Shown piece by piece: positions 1-6,733 of a DNA stretch of 9,114 nt. Position numbers and translations under genes: made by a program. Positions within the stretch are counted from its first letter, which is position 1. Each line of letters begins with the position of its first letter. A model generated the notes under the pieces. The model saw nothing but the letters and a program-made list of their open reading frames with translations. It did no database searches and had not been told where the DNA came from. The stretch comes from Kiritimatiellia bacterium. Lineage in GTDB: Bacteria > Verrucomicrobiota > Kiritimatiellia > RFP12 > UBA1067. Location: positions 1 through 9,114 of the forward strand of contig CAAFYT010000067.1 in assembly GCA_900767325.1 (NCBI GenBank), given 5' to 3'.

Positions 1-628
1 CCTTGATCGCGTCCTGCTTGTTCTCGCCGAATGCGAGGAGGATGATCTTCTTCGCTTCGCAGATCGTGCCGACGCCCATGGAGAGCGCGCTCTTCGGCAC
101 GGCCTTCATGTCGCCCTTGAAGAAGAGGCGGGCGTTGTCCTTCACGGTCGAGGGCGTGAGGTAGACGATTGAAGTGCGGCTCTTCAGGGAGGTTCCCGGC
201 TCGTTGAAGGCGATGTGGCCATCCGAGCCGATGCCGAGCACCTGGATGTCGATGCCGCCCGCCTTCTTGATCTGCGCTTCGTACGCCTTGCATTCCTTCG
301 CAGGATCCTTGGCGAGGCCGTTGAGGACGTGGGTGTTGGCGAGCTTGATGTCGATCTTCTTGAACAGGTTCTCGTTCATGAAGTAGCGATAGCTCTGATC
401 ATGGGTTCCGGCGAGGCCGTAGTACTCGTCGAGATTCCAGCTCTTGACCTGCTTGTACGAGACCTTTTTGGCCTTGACCGCCTTGGCCATTTCGCTGTAC
501 ATGAGGACAGGCGTCGAACCGGTCGCAAGGCCGAGAACCGTCTTGGGATTCTTCTTGACGGCTTCGGTGATCATTGCGGCGGCGAGCTTCGACGCCTCTT
601 CCTTGGTTTTGCAGATTACGACTTCCAT
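1..628 (-). CDS. nagB: Glucosamine-6-phosphate deaminase, 3' end cut off by window edge
   Basis: NagB converts glucosamine-6-phosphate to fructose-6-phosphate and ammonia in the cytoplasm, feeding amino sugars into glycolysis. The first 209 codons are visible; family members usually have about 240-270 residues, so roughly the last 30-60 lie beyond position 1. Family motifs seen: a phosphate-binding stretch LGLATGSTP (32-40), the block NLDEYYGL (65-72) and GIGSDGHIAFNEPG (132-145). By alignment from memory with E. coli NagB (D72, D141, H143, E148), the catalytic residues are D67, D136, H138 and E143, all present. The ATG at 628 has a Shine-Dalgarno AAGGA at 639-643 with a 10-nt spacer, and an independent promoter lies just upstream. 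It follows the rodZ-like gene on the same strand with a 66-nt gap. The function call is firm; a 6-phosphogluconolactonase-like relative is unlikely given the intact NagB motifs. Confidence 0.95.
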   Translation of the reverse strand, partial: MEVVICKTKEEASKLAAAMITEAVKKNPKTVLGLATGSTPVLMYSEMAKAVKAKKVSYKQVKSWNLDEYYGLAGTHDQSYRYFMNENLFKKIDIKLANTHVLNGLAKDPAKECKAYEAQIKKAGGIDIQVLGIGSDGHIAFNEPGTSLKSRTSIVYLTPSTVKDNARLFFKGDMKAVPKSALSMGVGTICEAKKIILLAFGENKQDAIK

Positions 629-679
629 TTTGCTGATTTCCTTTCTTGTGTTTTTGGGGACTTGTGGAAAAACGAGTCT

Positions 680-708
680 ATTATACTACTGAATTCAATC
701 GATGTAAA
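680..708 (-). promoter_or_regulatory. Sigma70-type promoter of nagB
   Basis: On the minus strand there is a -35 box TTTACA (703-708), a 17-nt spacer and a perfect -10 box TATAAT (680-685). The predicted start of transcription is near 673, giving a leader of about 45 nt that contains the nagB ribosome-binding site. The -35 box lies inside the last codons of the rodZ-like gene, whose stop is at 695-697, so the promoter is partly embedded in coding sequence. The boxes are seen directly; activity is inferred. Confidence 0.8.
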
Positions 709-1330
709 GGGGTGGGATCGTCTGAGGCGTGCGCGGCGTGGCGGGCGTTTCGGGGTGCTCCTCCTGAAGCTCCGCCTCGGTTGCGCTTGCGTCGGGCGCT
801 GTGGAAGTGGCGCGGTAGAGTGCGCGCAGGCCCGTGATGATCGCCCAGAGGACGGCGAGCGACACGATCGCCAGGACGGTAATGCGCCAGGAGACCTTGC
901 GGATCGCGAGGTGCTGGGTGTCATGAAATGGCGCGGCGTATTTGGCCATGGGGTTTTCGTCGGCCGGCGCCGGCCTGTCGAACACGGACGATTGCGCGGT
1001 TGACGTTGGCGCGCCAGCCGGTGCTTCGGGAGAGGGGGCTTCCTCGACGGGGCTCTCCTCTTTGATCGGGCGCTCCTTGATGGTGAGGTCGCGATTGCCG
1101 GAGAGGATGTCGGTGAATTCGGCGATGAATGGCTTCGGGTCGAGTCCGACGGCTTCGCAGTAGAGTTTCACGAAGCCGCGTCCGTAGATTGGAGCGGCGA
1201 TGTGGCTGAAGTCCTCGTTCTCGAGTTCCTGCAGCGTCATGGGCGCCACACGGGTCAGCTCGGCGAGCTGGCCGATGGTATAGCCCTTGGCTTCGCGCGC
1301 GGCGCGAAGGGATTTTCCGAATTCGATCAT
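695..1330 (-). CDS. rodZ: RodZ-like membrane protein with N-terminal helix-turn-helix
   Basis: The product has 211 residues. Residues about 3-66 match the RodZ cytoplasmic helix-turn-helix domain: GKSLRAAREAKGYTIGQLAE, then LQELENEDF, then the typical Y-x-RGF-x-x-Y stretch (49-57). A Pro/Glu/Ala-rich linker (about 85-145) leads to one membrane helix (149-168) and a short Pro/Thr-rich tail (169-211). RodZ links MreB filaments to the membrane-bound elongation machinery. The C-terminal extracytoplasmic beta domain (DUF4115 type) of many RodZ proteins is absent. The frame is open far upstream, antisense to nothing real but overlapping ftsK codons. I chose the ATG at 1330 because the homology starts there, because AGGAG at 1339-1343 sits 8 nt before it, and because it overlaps the ftsK stop as ATGA, a typical coupled junction. 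A generic HTH-membrane regulator is the alternative reading. Confidence 0.85.
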   Translation of the reverse strand: MIEFGKSLRAAREAKGYTIGQLAELTRVAPMTLQELENEDFSHIAAPIYGRGFVKLYCEAVGLDPKPFIAEFTDILSGNRDLTIKERPIKEESPVEEAPSPEAPAGAPTSTAQSSVFDRPAPADENPMAKYAAPFHDTQHLAIRKVSWRITVLAIVSLAVLWAIITGLRALYRATSTAPDASATEAELQEEHPETPATPRTPQTIPPLYID

Positions 1331-3819
1331 TGTTCGTTCTCCTGGATTGGTGTATCGTCCGTCGGTGTGGATTGTTCGATGCTTTCGCCTGGCTCGTCGT
1401 TGCCGGTCGCCTCGTTGGTCTCGTTCAGGATTGCTTCGAGTTGGGGCTGGTCCATGATGATTTGCCGCGGACCCATGCCCTGCGGTGCGCTCACGACGCC
1501 GCGTTCGGCGAGCCTGTCGAGGATGCGCGCGGCATGGTTGTAGCCCCAGCCCATCTGGCGCTGGAAGTGACTGGTCGAGGCCCGCTTGGTGGTGATGATG
1601 CACTCCACGGCCTTCTTGAAGTCGTCGTCGGCCGCTTCGCTCTTCGCCTGTTCGCGCAGGCCCTGGGCGCTTTCGTCGGGTTGCTGGTTGTCGGGGTCGT
1701 CGGCATTGTCGGCGAAGGGATCGTCGACGCTCGCCTCCTTGACGCGAGAGAGCTTGTTGGCGAAATTCTCGTCGAACTGCGTGTTGGCGTGTTGCTCGAT
1801 GAACTGGGTGATGCGGGCGATCTCGGGGTCGGAGATCCAGGCGCCCTGGGCGCGGATGAGGAGCCCGTCCGCCGTGCGGAAGAGCATATCGCCCTTGCCG
1901 ATCAGGTTTTCCGCTCCGGAGTCGTCGAGGATCGTGCGCGAGTCGATGGCGGTCGACGTCTTGAATGCGACGCGGCCGGGGATGTTGGCCTTGATCGTGC
2001 CGGTGATGATCTTCGCATCGGGGCGCTGGGTCGCGAGAATCAGGTGGATGCCGGCGGCGCGAGCCTTGGCGGTGAGGCGCGAGATGTCGGGCGTGACCTC
2101 CTTCGCCGCGGCCATCATGAGATCCGCGACCTCGTCGATGATGATGACGATGTAGGGGATCGTCTTCGGCATCGCGGAGCCGACCTCGGAATCGTTGCCG
2201 AACATGTCGGTCTGGGTGAACTGCAGGCGATGGTTGAAGTCGTAGATGTTCCGGACGCGTGCGCGCGCGAACATCTTCAGGCGACTCTCCATCTCCTTCA
2301 CCGCCCAGCGGAGCGCGTAGACGACTTTGCGGTTGTCGGTGATGATCGGCACGATGAGATGCGGAATGGCGACGTAGGAGGTGAACTCGACCGACTTGGG
2401 ATCGACCATGATCAGCTTGAGCTGCTCCGGCGTCTTCGTCATCAGAAGTCCGTTGATGATGGCGTTGAGGCACACCGACTTGCCTTGTCCCGTCGCGCCG
2501 GCGACGAGCATGTGCGGCATCTTCGCCAGATCCGCGATCAGTTCCTTGCCGGCGGCGTCCTTGCCGAACAGGAGCGGGAGCTCGCCTTTGAAGTCGCGCC
2601 AGGTCGGGGACTGGACGATTTCGGCGAACGAGATTCCGGCGGGAGCGCGGTTCGGCACCTCGATGCCGATGCACTCGTCTCCGGGAATCGGCGTTTCGAT
2701 GCGAATCGACTTCGCGTGCAGAGCGCCCTTGAGGTTGTCGGCGATGTTGGTGACGACCGAGTATCTGAGCCCCGGCGCGAGGCGCAGCGCGTATTTGGTG
2801 ACGACGGGCCCTTGCACGGTGTAGGCGATGGACGCGTCGACGCCGAAGAGGTTCAGGGTGTCGATCAGTTTCTTGGACATCTCCTTGATGTCGCCGTGGT
2901 CGGCGGCGGCCTTGGAGGGGGGATTGAGCAGGGAGAAGCCCGGCAGGATGTAGGGTCCCTTGTCCTCGGCGGCGGTCTGGGGCGCGGTTGCCTCGGCCGA
3001 CGACGGCTTGGGCTGCTGGATCGGGGCGTTGCCGAGTCGGGCGGCACGGGCCGCCTCCTTGGCGGCCTGCTTCTCGGCCTTGATGCGTTCCTTCTCCTGT
3101 CGGGCGGCCAGTCGGGCCGCTTCCCTGGCCTCGCGCGCGGCACGGTACTGATCGCGCAGCGCATCGTAGGGGCTCTTCTCGCCGGCAGGCGGTTCGGCGC
3201 TGTCCGGCGGCGCTTCATCCATCGCGCCTCTCGGCTCGCGGCTTCCCGCCAGCGCCCAGCGGAAAAGCGCGGAGCAGGCGGATGCGAACTCCCTTACGCC
3301 GATCGCCGCAAGGAGCGAGATCAGCATGACGATCGCCACCAGCACGGCGGCGCCGAAGTCGTTCAAGAGGGGCGAGAGAGTGCGCGTCATGATCAGGTAG
3401 CCGATCGCGCCGCCGGCGTTCGCCGCGTTCACCCGCGTCGTGAACGCCCCGATCCCCTTGAGATTGACGCTCACGGCCTGCAGGAGGCACGAGACGGACA
3501 CGAGGAAGAGCGAGAACCACAGCAGGCGCGAGAGGGCGCGGGTGCGCTTGCCGAGAATGGCGCACAGCGCCGCGATCACGCAGAGAACGGGCACGATCCA
3601 GATCGCGAGGCCGAAGAGCGCGTAGCCGGACGAGGCGAAGCCGTCGCCGAGCGCGCCGATCCAGTTGGAGGAGTGGATCGCGGGCGTGTGGAGGGAGGGT
3701 ATGGCGCGCCAATCGTAGGTCAGCAGCGCGACCAGCGGGAAGAGCGCGAGGGGGAAGAGCAGCCAGGCGAAGGCGTTTCGTCTTGCGGATGGATCAGAGG
3801 CGTTGGGTTGGTCGGTCAT
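1327..3819 (-). CDS. ftsK: FtsK/SpoIIIE-family DNA translocase
   Basis: This is the septum-anchored ATPase that pumps chromosomal DNA and helps resolve dimers during division (830 residues). The N-terminus holds about four hydrophobic segments (16-35, 66-90, 99-117, 136-176). A charged Ala/Arg/Lys/Glu stretch (about 218-262, probable coiled coil) and a short low-complexity linker follow, far shorter than in E. coli FtsK. The motor begins near 290. It has Walker A GATGQGKS (441-448), a DPKSVEF stretch (473-479), Walker B IVIIIDE (557-563) and ATQRP (596-600). The C-terminal winged-helix gamma domain (about 730-785) carries KRASTSHFQRQMGWGYN, the part that in the family reads KOPS/SRS DNA motifs. 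The start is uncertain: ATG 3819 overlaps the upstream small gene by 26 nt, while an in-frame ATG at 3861 would overlap by 68 nt. Neither has a Shine-Dalgarno. I prefer 3819; translational coupling is likely. The stop overlaps the rodZ-like start by 4 nt. Confidence 0.95.
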   Translation of the reverse strand: MTDQPNASDPSARRNAFAWLLFPLALFPLVALLTYDWRAIPSLHTPAIHSSNWIGALGDGFASSGYALFGLAIWIVPVLCVIAALCAILGKRTRALSRLLWFSLFLVSVSCLLQAVSVNLKGIGAFTTRVNAANAGGAIGYLIMTRTLSPLLNDFGAAVLVAIVMLISLLAAIGVREFASACSALFRWALAGSREPRGAMDEAPPDSAEPPAGEKSPYDALRDQYRAAREAREAARLAARQEKERIKAEKQAAKEAARAARLGNAPIQQPKPSSAEATAPQTAAEDKGPYILPGFSLLNPPSKAAADHGDIKEMSKKLIDTLNLFGVDASIAYTVQGPVVTKYALRLAPGLRYSVVTNIADNLKGALHAKSIRIETPIPGDECIGIEVPNRAPAGISFAEIVQSPTWRDFKGELPLLFGKDAAGKELIADLAKMPHMLVAGATGQGKSVCLNAIINGLLMTKTPEQLKLIMVDPKSVEFTSYVAIPHLIVPIITDNRKVVYALRWAVKEMESRLKMFARARVRNIYDFNHRLQFTQTDMFGNDSEVGSAMPKTIPYIVIIIDEVADLMMAAAKEVTPDISRLTAKARAAGIHLILATQRPDAKIITGTIKANIPGRVAFKTSTAIDSRTILDDSGAENLIGKGDMLFRTADGLLIRAQGAWISDPEIARITQFIEQHANTQFDENFANKLSRVKEASVDDPFADNADDPDNQQPDESAQGLREQAKSEAADDDFKKAVECIITTKRASTSHFQRQMGWGYNHAARILDRLAERGVVSAPQGMGPRQIIMDQPQLEAILNETNEATGNDEPGESIEQSTPTDDTPIQENEQ
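1339..1343 (-). promoter_or_regulatory. Shine-Dalgarno site that fixes the rodZ-like start
   Basis: AGGAG on the minus strand lies 8 nt before the ATG at 1330. It lies inside the last codons of ftsK and decides between this start and the much longer open frame that runs upstream to about 2674. Confidence 0.8.
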
Positions 3820-3931
3820 TTCGGATGAGGGTGTTGCGAGGGGAGTCGGACTTGATCGCATAGTAGATCACGAGCGCCAGCGCGAGCGCGAGGAGCTTGA
3901 GACCGAGGTTGGAATCGGTGATGCGGCTCAT
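3794..3931 (-). CDS. 45-residue single-helix membrane peptide in the CdaR (YbbR) position
   Basis: A small gene of 45 codons lies between cdaA and ftsK. The product starts MSRITDSN, then has one strongly hydrophobic helix (LGLKLLALALALVIYYAI, 9-26) and a polar, basic tail ending NDRPTQRL. The N-terminal pattern (a few polar residues, Asn, then LKLLALALAL and an aromatic/Ala end) resembles the start of CdaR/YbbR proteins, the extracytoplasmic partners of CdaA whose gene normally follows cdaA. No YbbR repeat follows; the frame ends at 3794. It looks like a real gene: its ATG overlaps the cdaA stop as ATGA, AAGGG lies at 3941-3945 with a 9-nt spacer, and it keeps the operon's packing. It could be a degenerate remnant of cdaR, a functional minimal CdaA-binding peptide, or a leader that couples ftsK translation. 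The homology rests on a short hydrophobic match and is tentative. Confidence 0.65.
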   Translation of the reverse strand: MSRITDSNLGLKLLALALALVIYYAIKSDSPRNTLIRNDRPTQRL

Positions 3932-4773
3932 TTGCGGAATCCCTTCATGATGAGAGAATTCAGTTTGTTTCTCCATTTGCGGCTGAGGGGCTCCTGCGCG
4001 AGCGCCTTCGAGATCCATCGGATCAGCGCCGGCTCGACCTGATCGTCGGAGTAGCGCAGGAGGCGCCCGTTGTGCGCGACGGAGATCGCGCCCGTCTCTT
4101 CGGAGACCACCACGACGAGCGCGTCGGTTTCCTCCGAGAGTCCGGCGGCGGCGCGGTGCCGCAGGCCGCCTTGGAGCAGCGAGGCGCTGCCGGACACGGG
4201 AAAGACGCAATGCGCCGCCGCGACGCGTCCGTTTCGGATCGTGACGCCGCCATCGTGGAGCGGCAGGGGCGGCGTGAAGATGCAGGTCAGGAGTTCGGCG
4301 GAGAACACGGCGTCGAGCCGCACGCCGGAATCCTCGTAGCTCCTGAGGGAGATGCCGCGCTCGAAGGCGATGAGCGCGCCCATTCGGCGACGGGAGAGGG
4401 CGTGGATCGTCGAGGCGATGAATTCCGCCGTCGCGCCGCCATCCGGCGTGTATTTGGGTCGCTCGAAGAAGCCGAACGCGCCGACTTGGCTGAGCACGCG
4501 GCGGATCTCGGGCTGGAAGATCACGACGGACGAGATGGCGAGGTAGATGAGCAGGGAGCGGATGATCGTCGAGAGCACGTCGAACTCGAACACGAACGCG
4601 AAGGCGAACATCGCGGCGGCGAGAATGCCCACGCCCATCAGGGCCTGGCCGAAGCGCGAGCCCTTGGCCGCCTTGAGGATCGCGTAGATCACGAAGTAGA
4701 GAATGGCGATCTGCACGACGGCCGAGATCGAGATGCCGCGCACCCAATCGAGAATCTGGCTTGCCCACGTCAC
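3928..4773 (-). CDS. cdaA: Membrane-bound diadenylate cyclase CdaA (DacA)
   Basis: CdaA condenses two ATP into cyclic di-AMP, a second messenger tied to potassium, osmotic and cell-wall control. The protein has 281 residues, normal for the family. Three membrane helices (about 18-35, 43-63, 68-87) lead to the family stretch FQPEIRRVLSQVG (86-98) and the DAC catalytic domain (about 105-250). Both signature motifs are present: DGG (174-176, in PLHDGGVTIRNG; DGA in most members) and RHR (205-207, in LRHRAAAGLSE). The start is a GTG at 4773 that overlaps the ftsH stop as GTGA. GGAGG at 4784-4788, inside ftsH, precedes it by 10 nt. An open frame continues further upstream but only as an out-of-frame shadow of ftsH. 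The Ala-to-Gly change in the DGA motif is conservative, so I expect an active enzyme. In other phyla ftsH and cdaA are likewise often linked. Confidence 0.95.
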   Translation of the reverse strand: MTWASQILDWVRGISISAVVQIAILYFVIYAILKAAKGSRFGQALMGVGILAAAMFAFAFVFEFDVLSTIIRSLLIYLAISSVVIFQPEIRRVLSQVGAFGFFERPKYTPDGGATAEFIASTIHALSRRRMGALIAFERGISLRSYEDSGVRLDAVFSAELLTCIFTPPLPLHDGGVTIRNGRVAAAHCVFPVSGSASLLQGGLRHRAAAGLSEETDALVVVVSEETGAISVAHNGRLLRYSDDQVEPALIRWISKALAQEPLSRKWRNKLNSLIMKGFRK

Positions 4774-6608
4774 TTCAGCATCCCCTCCACGTCGCGTCCG
4801 TCCATCGTCTCCTTCTCCAGCAGCGCCTTGGCGAGCGCTTCGAGCTTCTCGCGGTTGGCGAGGATCACGGCCTTCGCCTCGGCGTAGGCGGCGTCGATGA
4901 TCTTTCTGACTTCGCCGTCGATCTCGCGCGAAGTCTCTTCGCTGAACGCGGGCGAAAGCTCGCGGTCGCTGAACTGGCTCTGTTCGAGGAACGTCTGGAA
5001 GCCGAAGCGCTCGCTCATGCCGTAGCGGCAGATCATGTCGCGTGCGATCTGCGTGGCCTGGGCGATGTCCTGCGCGGCGCCGGTGGAAATGTCGCCCGTG
5101 AAGAGCTCCTCGGCGATGCGTCCGCCGCAGCAGATGCGGATCTGCGCGAGGAAGTGCCTGCGGGTTCGGCCCAGGACGTCTTTCTCGGGCAGCGCCATCG
5201 TGGCGCCCAGCGCGCGGCCGCGCGGGATGATCGTGACCTTGTGGAGCGGATCGGAGTCGGGCGTGAGCACCTGCAGGAGGGCGTGCCCGGCTTCGTGCCA
5301 CGCGGTGATCTCCCGATCGGCCTGCGAATAGCCGGCGCTCTTGCGTTCGCGGCCCCAAAGCACCTTGTCGCGCGCCTCGTCGAGGGTGGCCCTGTCGACT
5401 CCGTCGAGGTTCTTTCTCACCGCCAGGAGCGCCGCTTCGTTGAGCAGGTTGGCGAGATCGGCGCCGGAGAAGCCCGGCGTGCCGCGCGCGACGCGGTTGA
5501 GGTCCGCGTCGGCGGCGAACTTGATCTTCTTGCCGTGAAGCGCAAGGATCTCCTCGCGGCCCTTGAGTGTGGGCAAGTCGACCACCACCTGCCGGTCGAA
5601 GCGGCCGGGACGCAGGAGGGCGGCGTCGAGCGTGTCGGGGCGGTTCGTCGCCGCGATCACGATCACGCCCTCGTTGGGGTCGAAGCCGTCCATCTCGGTG
5701 AGCATCGTGTTGAGCGTCTGGTCCACGTGCGCGCCGGTGAGCGAGGCGGCGGATGAGCGGCGCTGGCCGACGGAGTCGATTTCGTCGATGAAGATGATGC
5801 AGGGGGCGCGCTTCTTCGCCTCGGCGAACATGTCGCGCATGCGGCTTGAGCCGACGCCCACGAACATGTCGTCGAAGTCGCTGCCGTTGATGGCGCAGAA
5901 GGGAACCTTCGCCTCGCCCGCGATCGCCTTCGCGAGCAGCGTCTTGCCGGTTCCGGGAGGTCCGACCAGCAGCACGCCCTTGGGGATGCGTCCGCCGAGG
6001 CGTTTGAAGGCCGCCGGGTTCTTCAGGAACTCGACGATCTCCTGCACCTCCTCCTTCGCTTCGTCCACGCCGGCGACATCGGCGAACGAGACGCGGTTCT
6101 TGCGTTCGTCATCGACGTTCAGCACCTTCGCGCGCGACTTGCTGAAGCCGAAGATGCCGTTGCCCGCGTTCGCCCGCCGGTAGAAGAGGAAGTAGAAGAT
6201 CGCCAGGAAGCCGACGAAGAAGAGCAGTTGCATCACGAACGGCGAGAGGGGGCTTTTTTCCGTGCGAACCTTGATCTTGACGTTGGCATCGACCAGGTCG
6301 TTCATCAGCATCTCGTTTTCGCCCGGCACGAGCGCGACGCGATAGGCTTCGCGCTTCGGATTGCCCGCGTCATCCAGCTCGTTCAGTTCGCATTCGCCCG
6401 AAAGATACGTCTCGCCCTCGTCGAGGTTCACGACGCGCACCACCGGCTGCACGACCTTGCCTTCGTTCAGCAACCGGTAGAACTCGACGACCGAGATCTC
6501 CCGTGCGCGCGGGCGATCGGGGTTGACCTTGTACATCAAGAAGAACGTAAGCGCGATCAGTGCAATCGTGAGCCACGAGCGCCACGCCGGAGTTGTAGTC
6601 TTTGTCAT
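4770..6608 (-). CDS. ftsH: ATP-dependent zinc metalloprotease FtsH
   Basis: FtsH is a hexameric inner-membrane AAA+ protease that degrades misassembled membrane proteins and some regulators (612 residues, usual length). Order: membrane helix 1 (about 11-26), extracytoplasmic domain (27-124), helix 2 (about 125-143), AAA module, then peptidase. Seen motifs: Walker A GPPGTGKT (216-223), pore loop FVGVG (249-253), Walker B IIFIDEID (271-278), arginine-finger region RPGRFDRQ (333-340), zinc site HEAGH (438-442, zinc ligands H438 and H442) and the probable third ligand D514 in STGAAQDIAQAT. The stretch that reads HDEREQTLN in most FtsH proteins reads GAHVDQTLN here (292-300). It is the first gene of the operon and its stop overlaps the cdaA start by 4 nt. 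No Shine-Dalgarno precedes the ATG; the promoter -10 box is only 7 nt away, so the message may be leaderless. Confidence 0.97.
   Translation of the reverse strand: MTKTTTPAWRSWLTIALIALTFFLMYKVNPDRPRAREISVVEFYRLLNEGKVVQPVVRVVNLDEGETYLSGECELNELDDAGNPKREAYRVALVPGENEMLMNDLVDANVKIKVRTEKSPLSPFVMQLLFFVGFLAIFYFLFYRRANAGNGIFGFSKSRAKVLNVDDERKNRVSFADVAGVDEAKEEVQEIVEFLKNPAAFKRLGGRIPKGVLLVGPPGTGKTLLAKAIAGEAKVPFCAINGSDFDDMFVGVGSSRMRDMFAEAKKRAPCIIFIDEIDSVGQRRSSAASLTGAHVDQTLNTMLTEMDGFDPNEGVIVIAATNRPDTLDAALLRPGRFDRQVVVDLPTLKGREEILALHGKKIKFAADADLNRVARGTPGFSGADLANLLNEAALLAVRKNLDGVDRATLDEARDKVLWGRERKSAGYSQADREITAWHEAGHALLQVLTPDSDPLHKVTIIPRGRALGATMALPEKDVLGRTRRHFLAQIRICCGGRIAEELFTGDISTGAAQDIAQATQIARDMICRYGMSERFGFQTFLEQSQFSDRELSPAFSEETSREIDGEVRKIIDAAYAEAKAVILANREKLEALAKALLEKETMDGRDVEGMLK
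4784..4788 (-). promoter_or_regulatory. Shine-Dalgarno site that fixes the cdaA GTG start
   Basis: GGAGG on the minus strand lies 10 nt before the GTG at 4773, within the last codons of ftsH. It supports the GTG start over upstream in-frame codons. Confidence 0.75.
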
Positions 6609-6615
6609 AAGGTAA

Positions 6616-6644
6616 ATTATACCAAAATTGCGGTTGCGTTTGTT
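6616..6644 (-). promoter_or_regulatory. Extended -10 promoter of the ftsH operon, probably leaderless
   Basis: On the minus strand TGGTATAAT provides a perfect -10 box (6616-6621) with a TGn extension. At a 17-nt spacing the -35 position (6639-6644) reads AACAAA, a poor match, so the extension probably compensates. Seven nucleotides separate the -10 box from the ftsH ATG, so transcription should begin on or next to the A of the ATG. That would leave no leader, which fits the missing Shine-Dalgarno. Confidence 0.7.
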
Positions 6645-6663
6645 GGAAAAAGTGTGGTAAAAT
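6634..6663 (+). promoter_or_regulatory. Promoter of the outer-membrane protein gene
   Basis: TGGTAAAAT gives a -10 box TAAAAT (6658-6663) with a TGn extension. A weak -35 box TTGCGT lies at 6634-6639 with an 18-nt spacer. It is divergent from the ftsH promoter and the two -35 positions touch. The predicted start is near 6670, giving a leader of about 64 nt. Confidence 0.65.
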
Positions 6664-6674
6664 ACTCTTTGCTT

Positions 6675-6690
6675 TGCCCCGTGTGGGGCG
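6675..6690 (+). other. Short hairpin in the 5' leader of the outer-membrane protein gene
   Basis: GCCCC (6676-6680), loop GTGT and GGGGC (6685-6689) form a 5-bp GC stem, extendable by a T-G pair at 6675/6690. It begins a few nucleotides after the predicted transcription start, where stems commonly protect abundant outer-membrane protein messages from decay. That role is inferred. There is no T tract, so it is not a terminator. Confidence 0.45.
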
Positions 6691-6733
6691 ATGACTGTAG
6701 TTGACGTTCACCGGGTAGCATGAAAGGAACCCT

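Noticed and set aside
2476..2499. FtsK Walker A reads GATGQGKS, not the commoner GATGSGKS
   Set aside because: The Q variant is, as far as I recall, ordinary in FtsK of Bacteroidota and some other phyla, so it does not suggest loss of function.
1331..2674. Upstream extension of the rodZ-like frame to about 2674
   Set aside because: This part is an Arg/His/Pro-rich out-of-frame reading of ftsK. The RodZ homology, the Shine-Dalgarno and the ATGA overlap all place the start at 1330.
1330..3828. A very long open frame on the plus strand opposite ftsK
   Set aside because: It is the antisense shadow of a GC-rich gene: its product is a low-complexity Arg/Gly/Asp/Val mix with no domain, while the minus strand encodes a full FtsK with all motifs.
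3820..3861. Longer ftsK start at 3861
   Set aside because: It would add 14 residues and deepen the overlap with the upstream small gene to 68 nt, with no Shine-Dalgarno. It cannot be excluded but is less likely than 3819.
4774..5358. Upstream extension of the cdaA frame, suggesting an N-terminal fusion
   Set aside because: It is an Arg-rich shadow of ftsH. The GTG at 4773 has a Shine-Dalgarno and begins a normal-length CdaA.
6675..6690. Leader hairpin as a riboswitch or attenuator
   Set aside because: A single 5-6 bp stem with no alternative pairing and no T tract is too small for a known riboswitch class.
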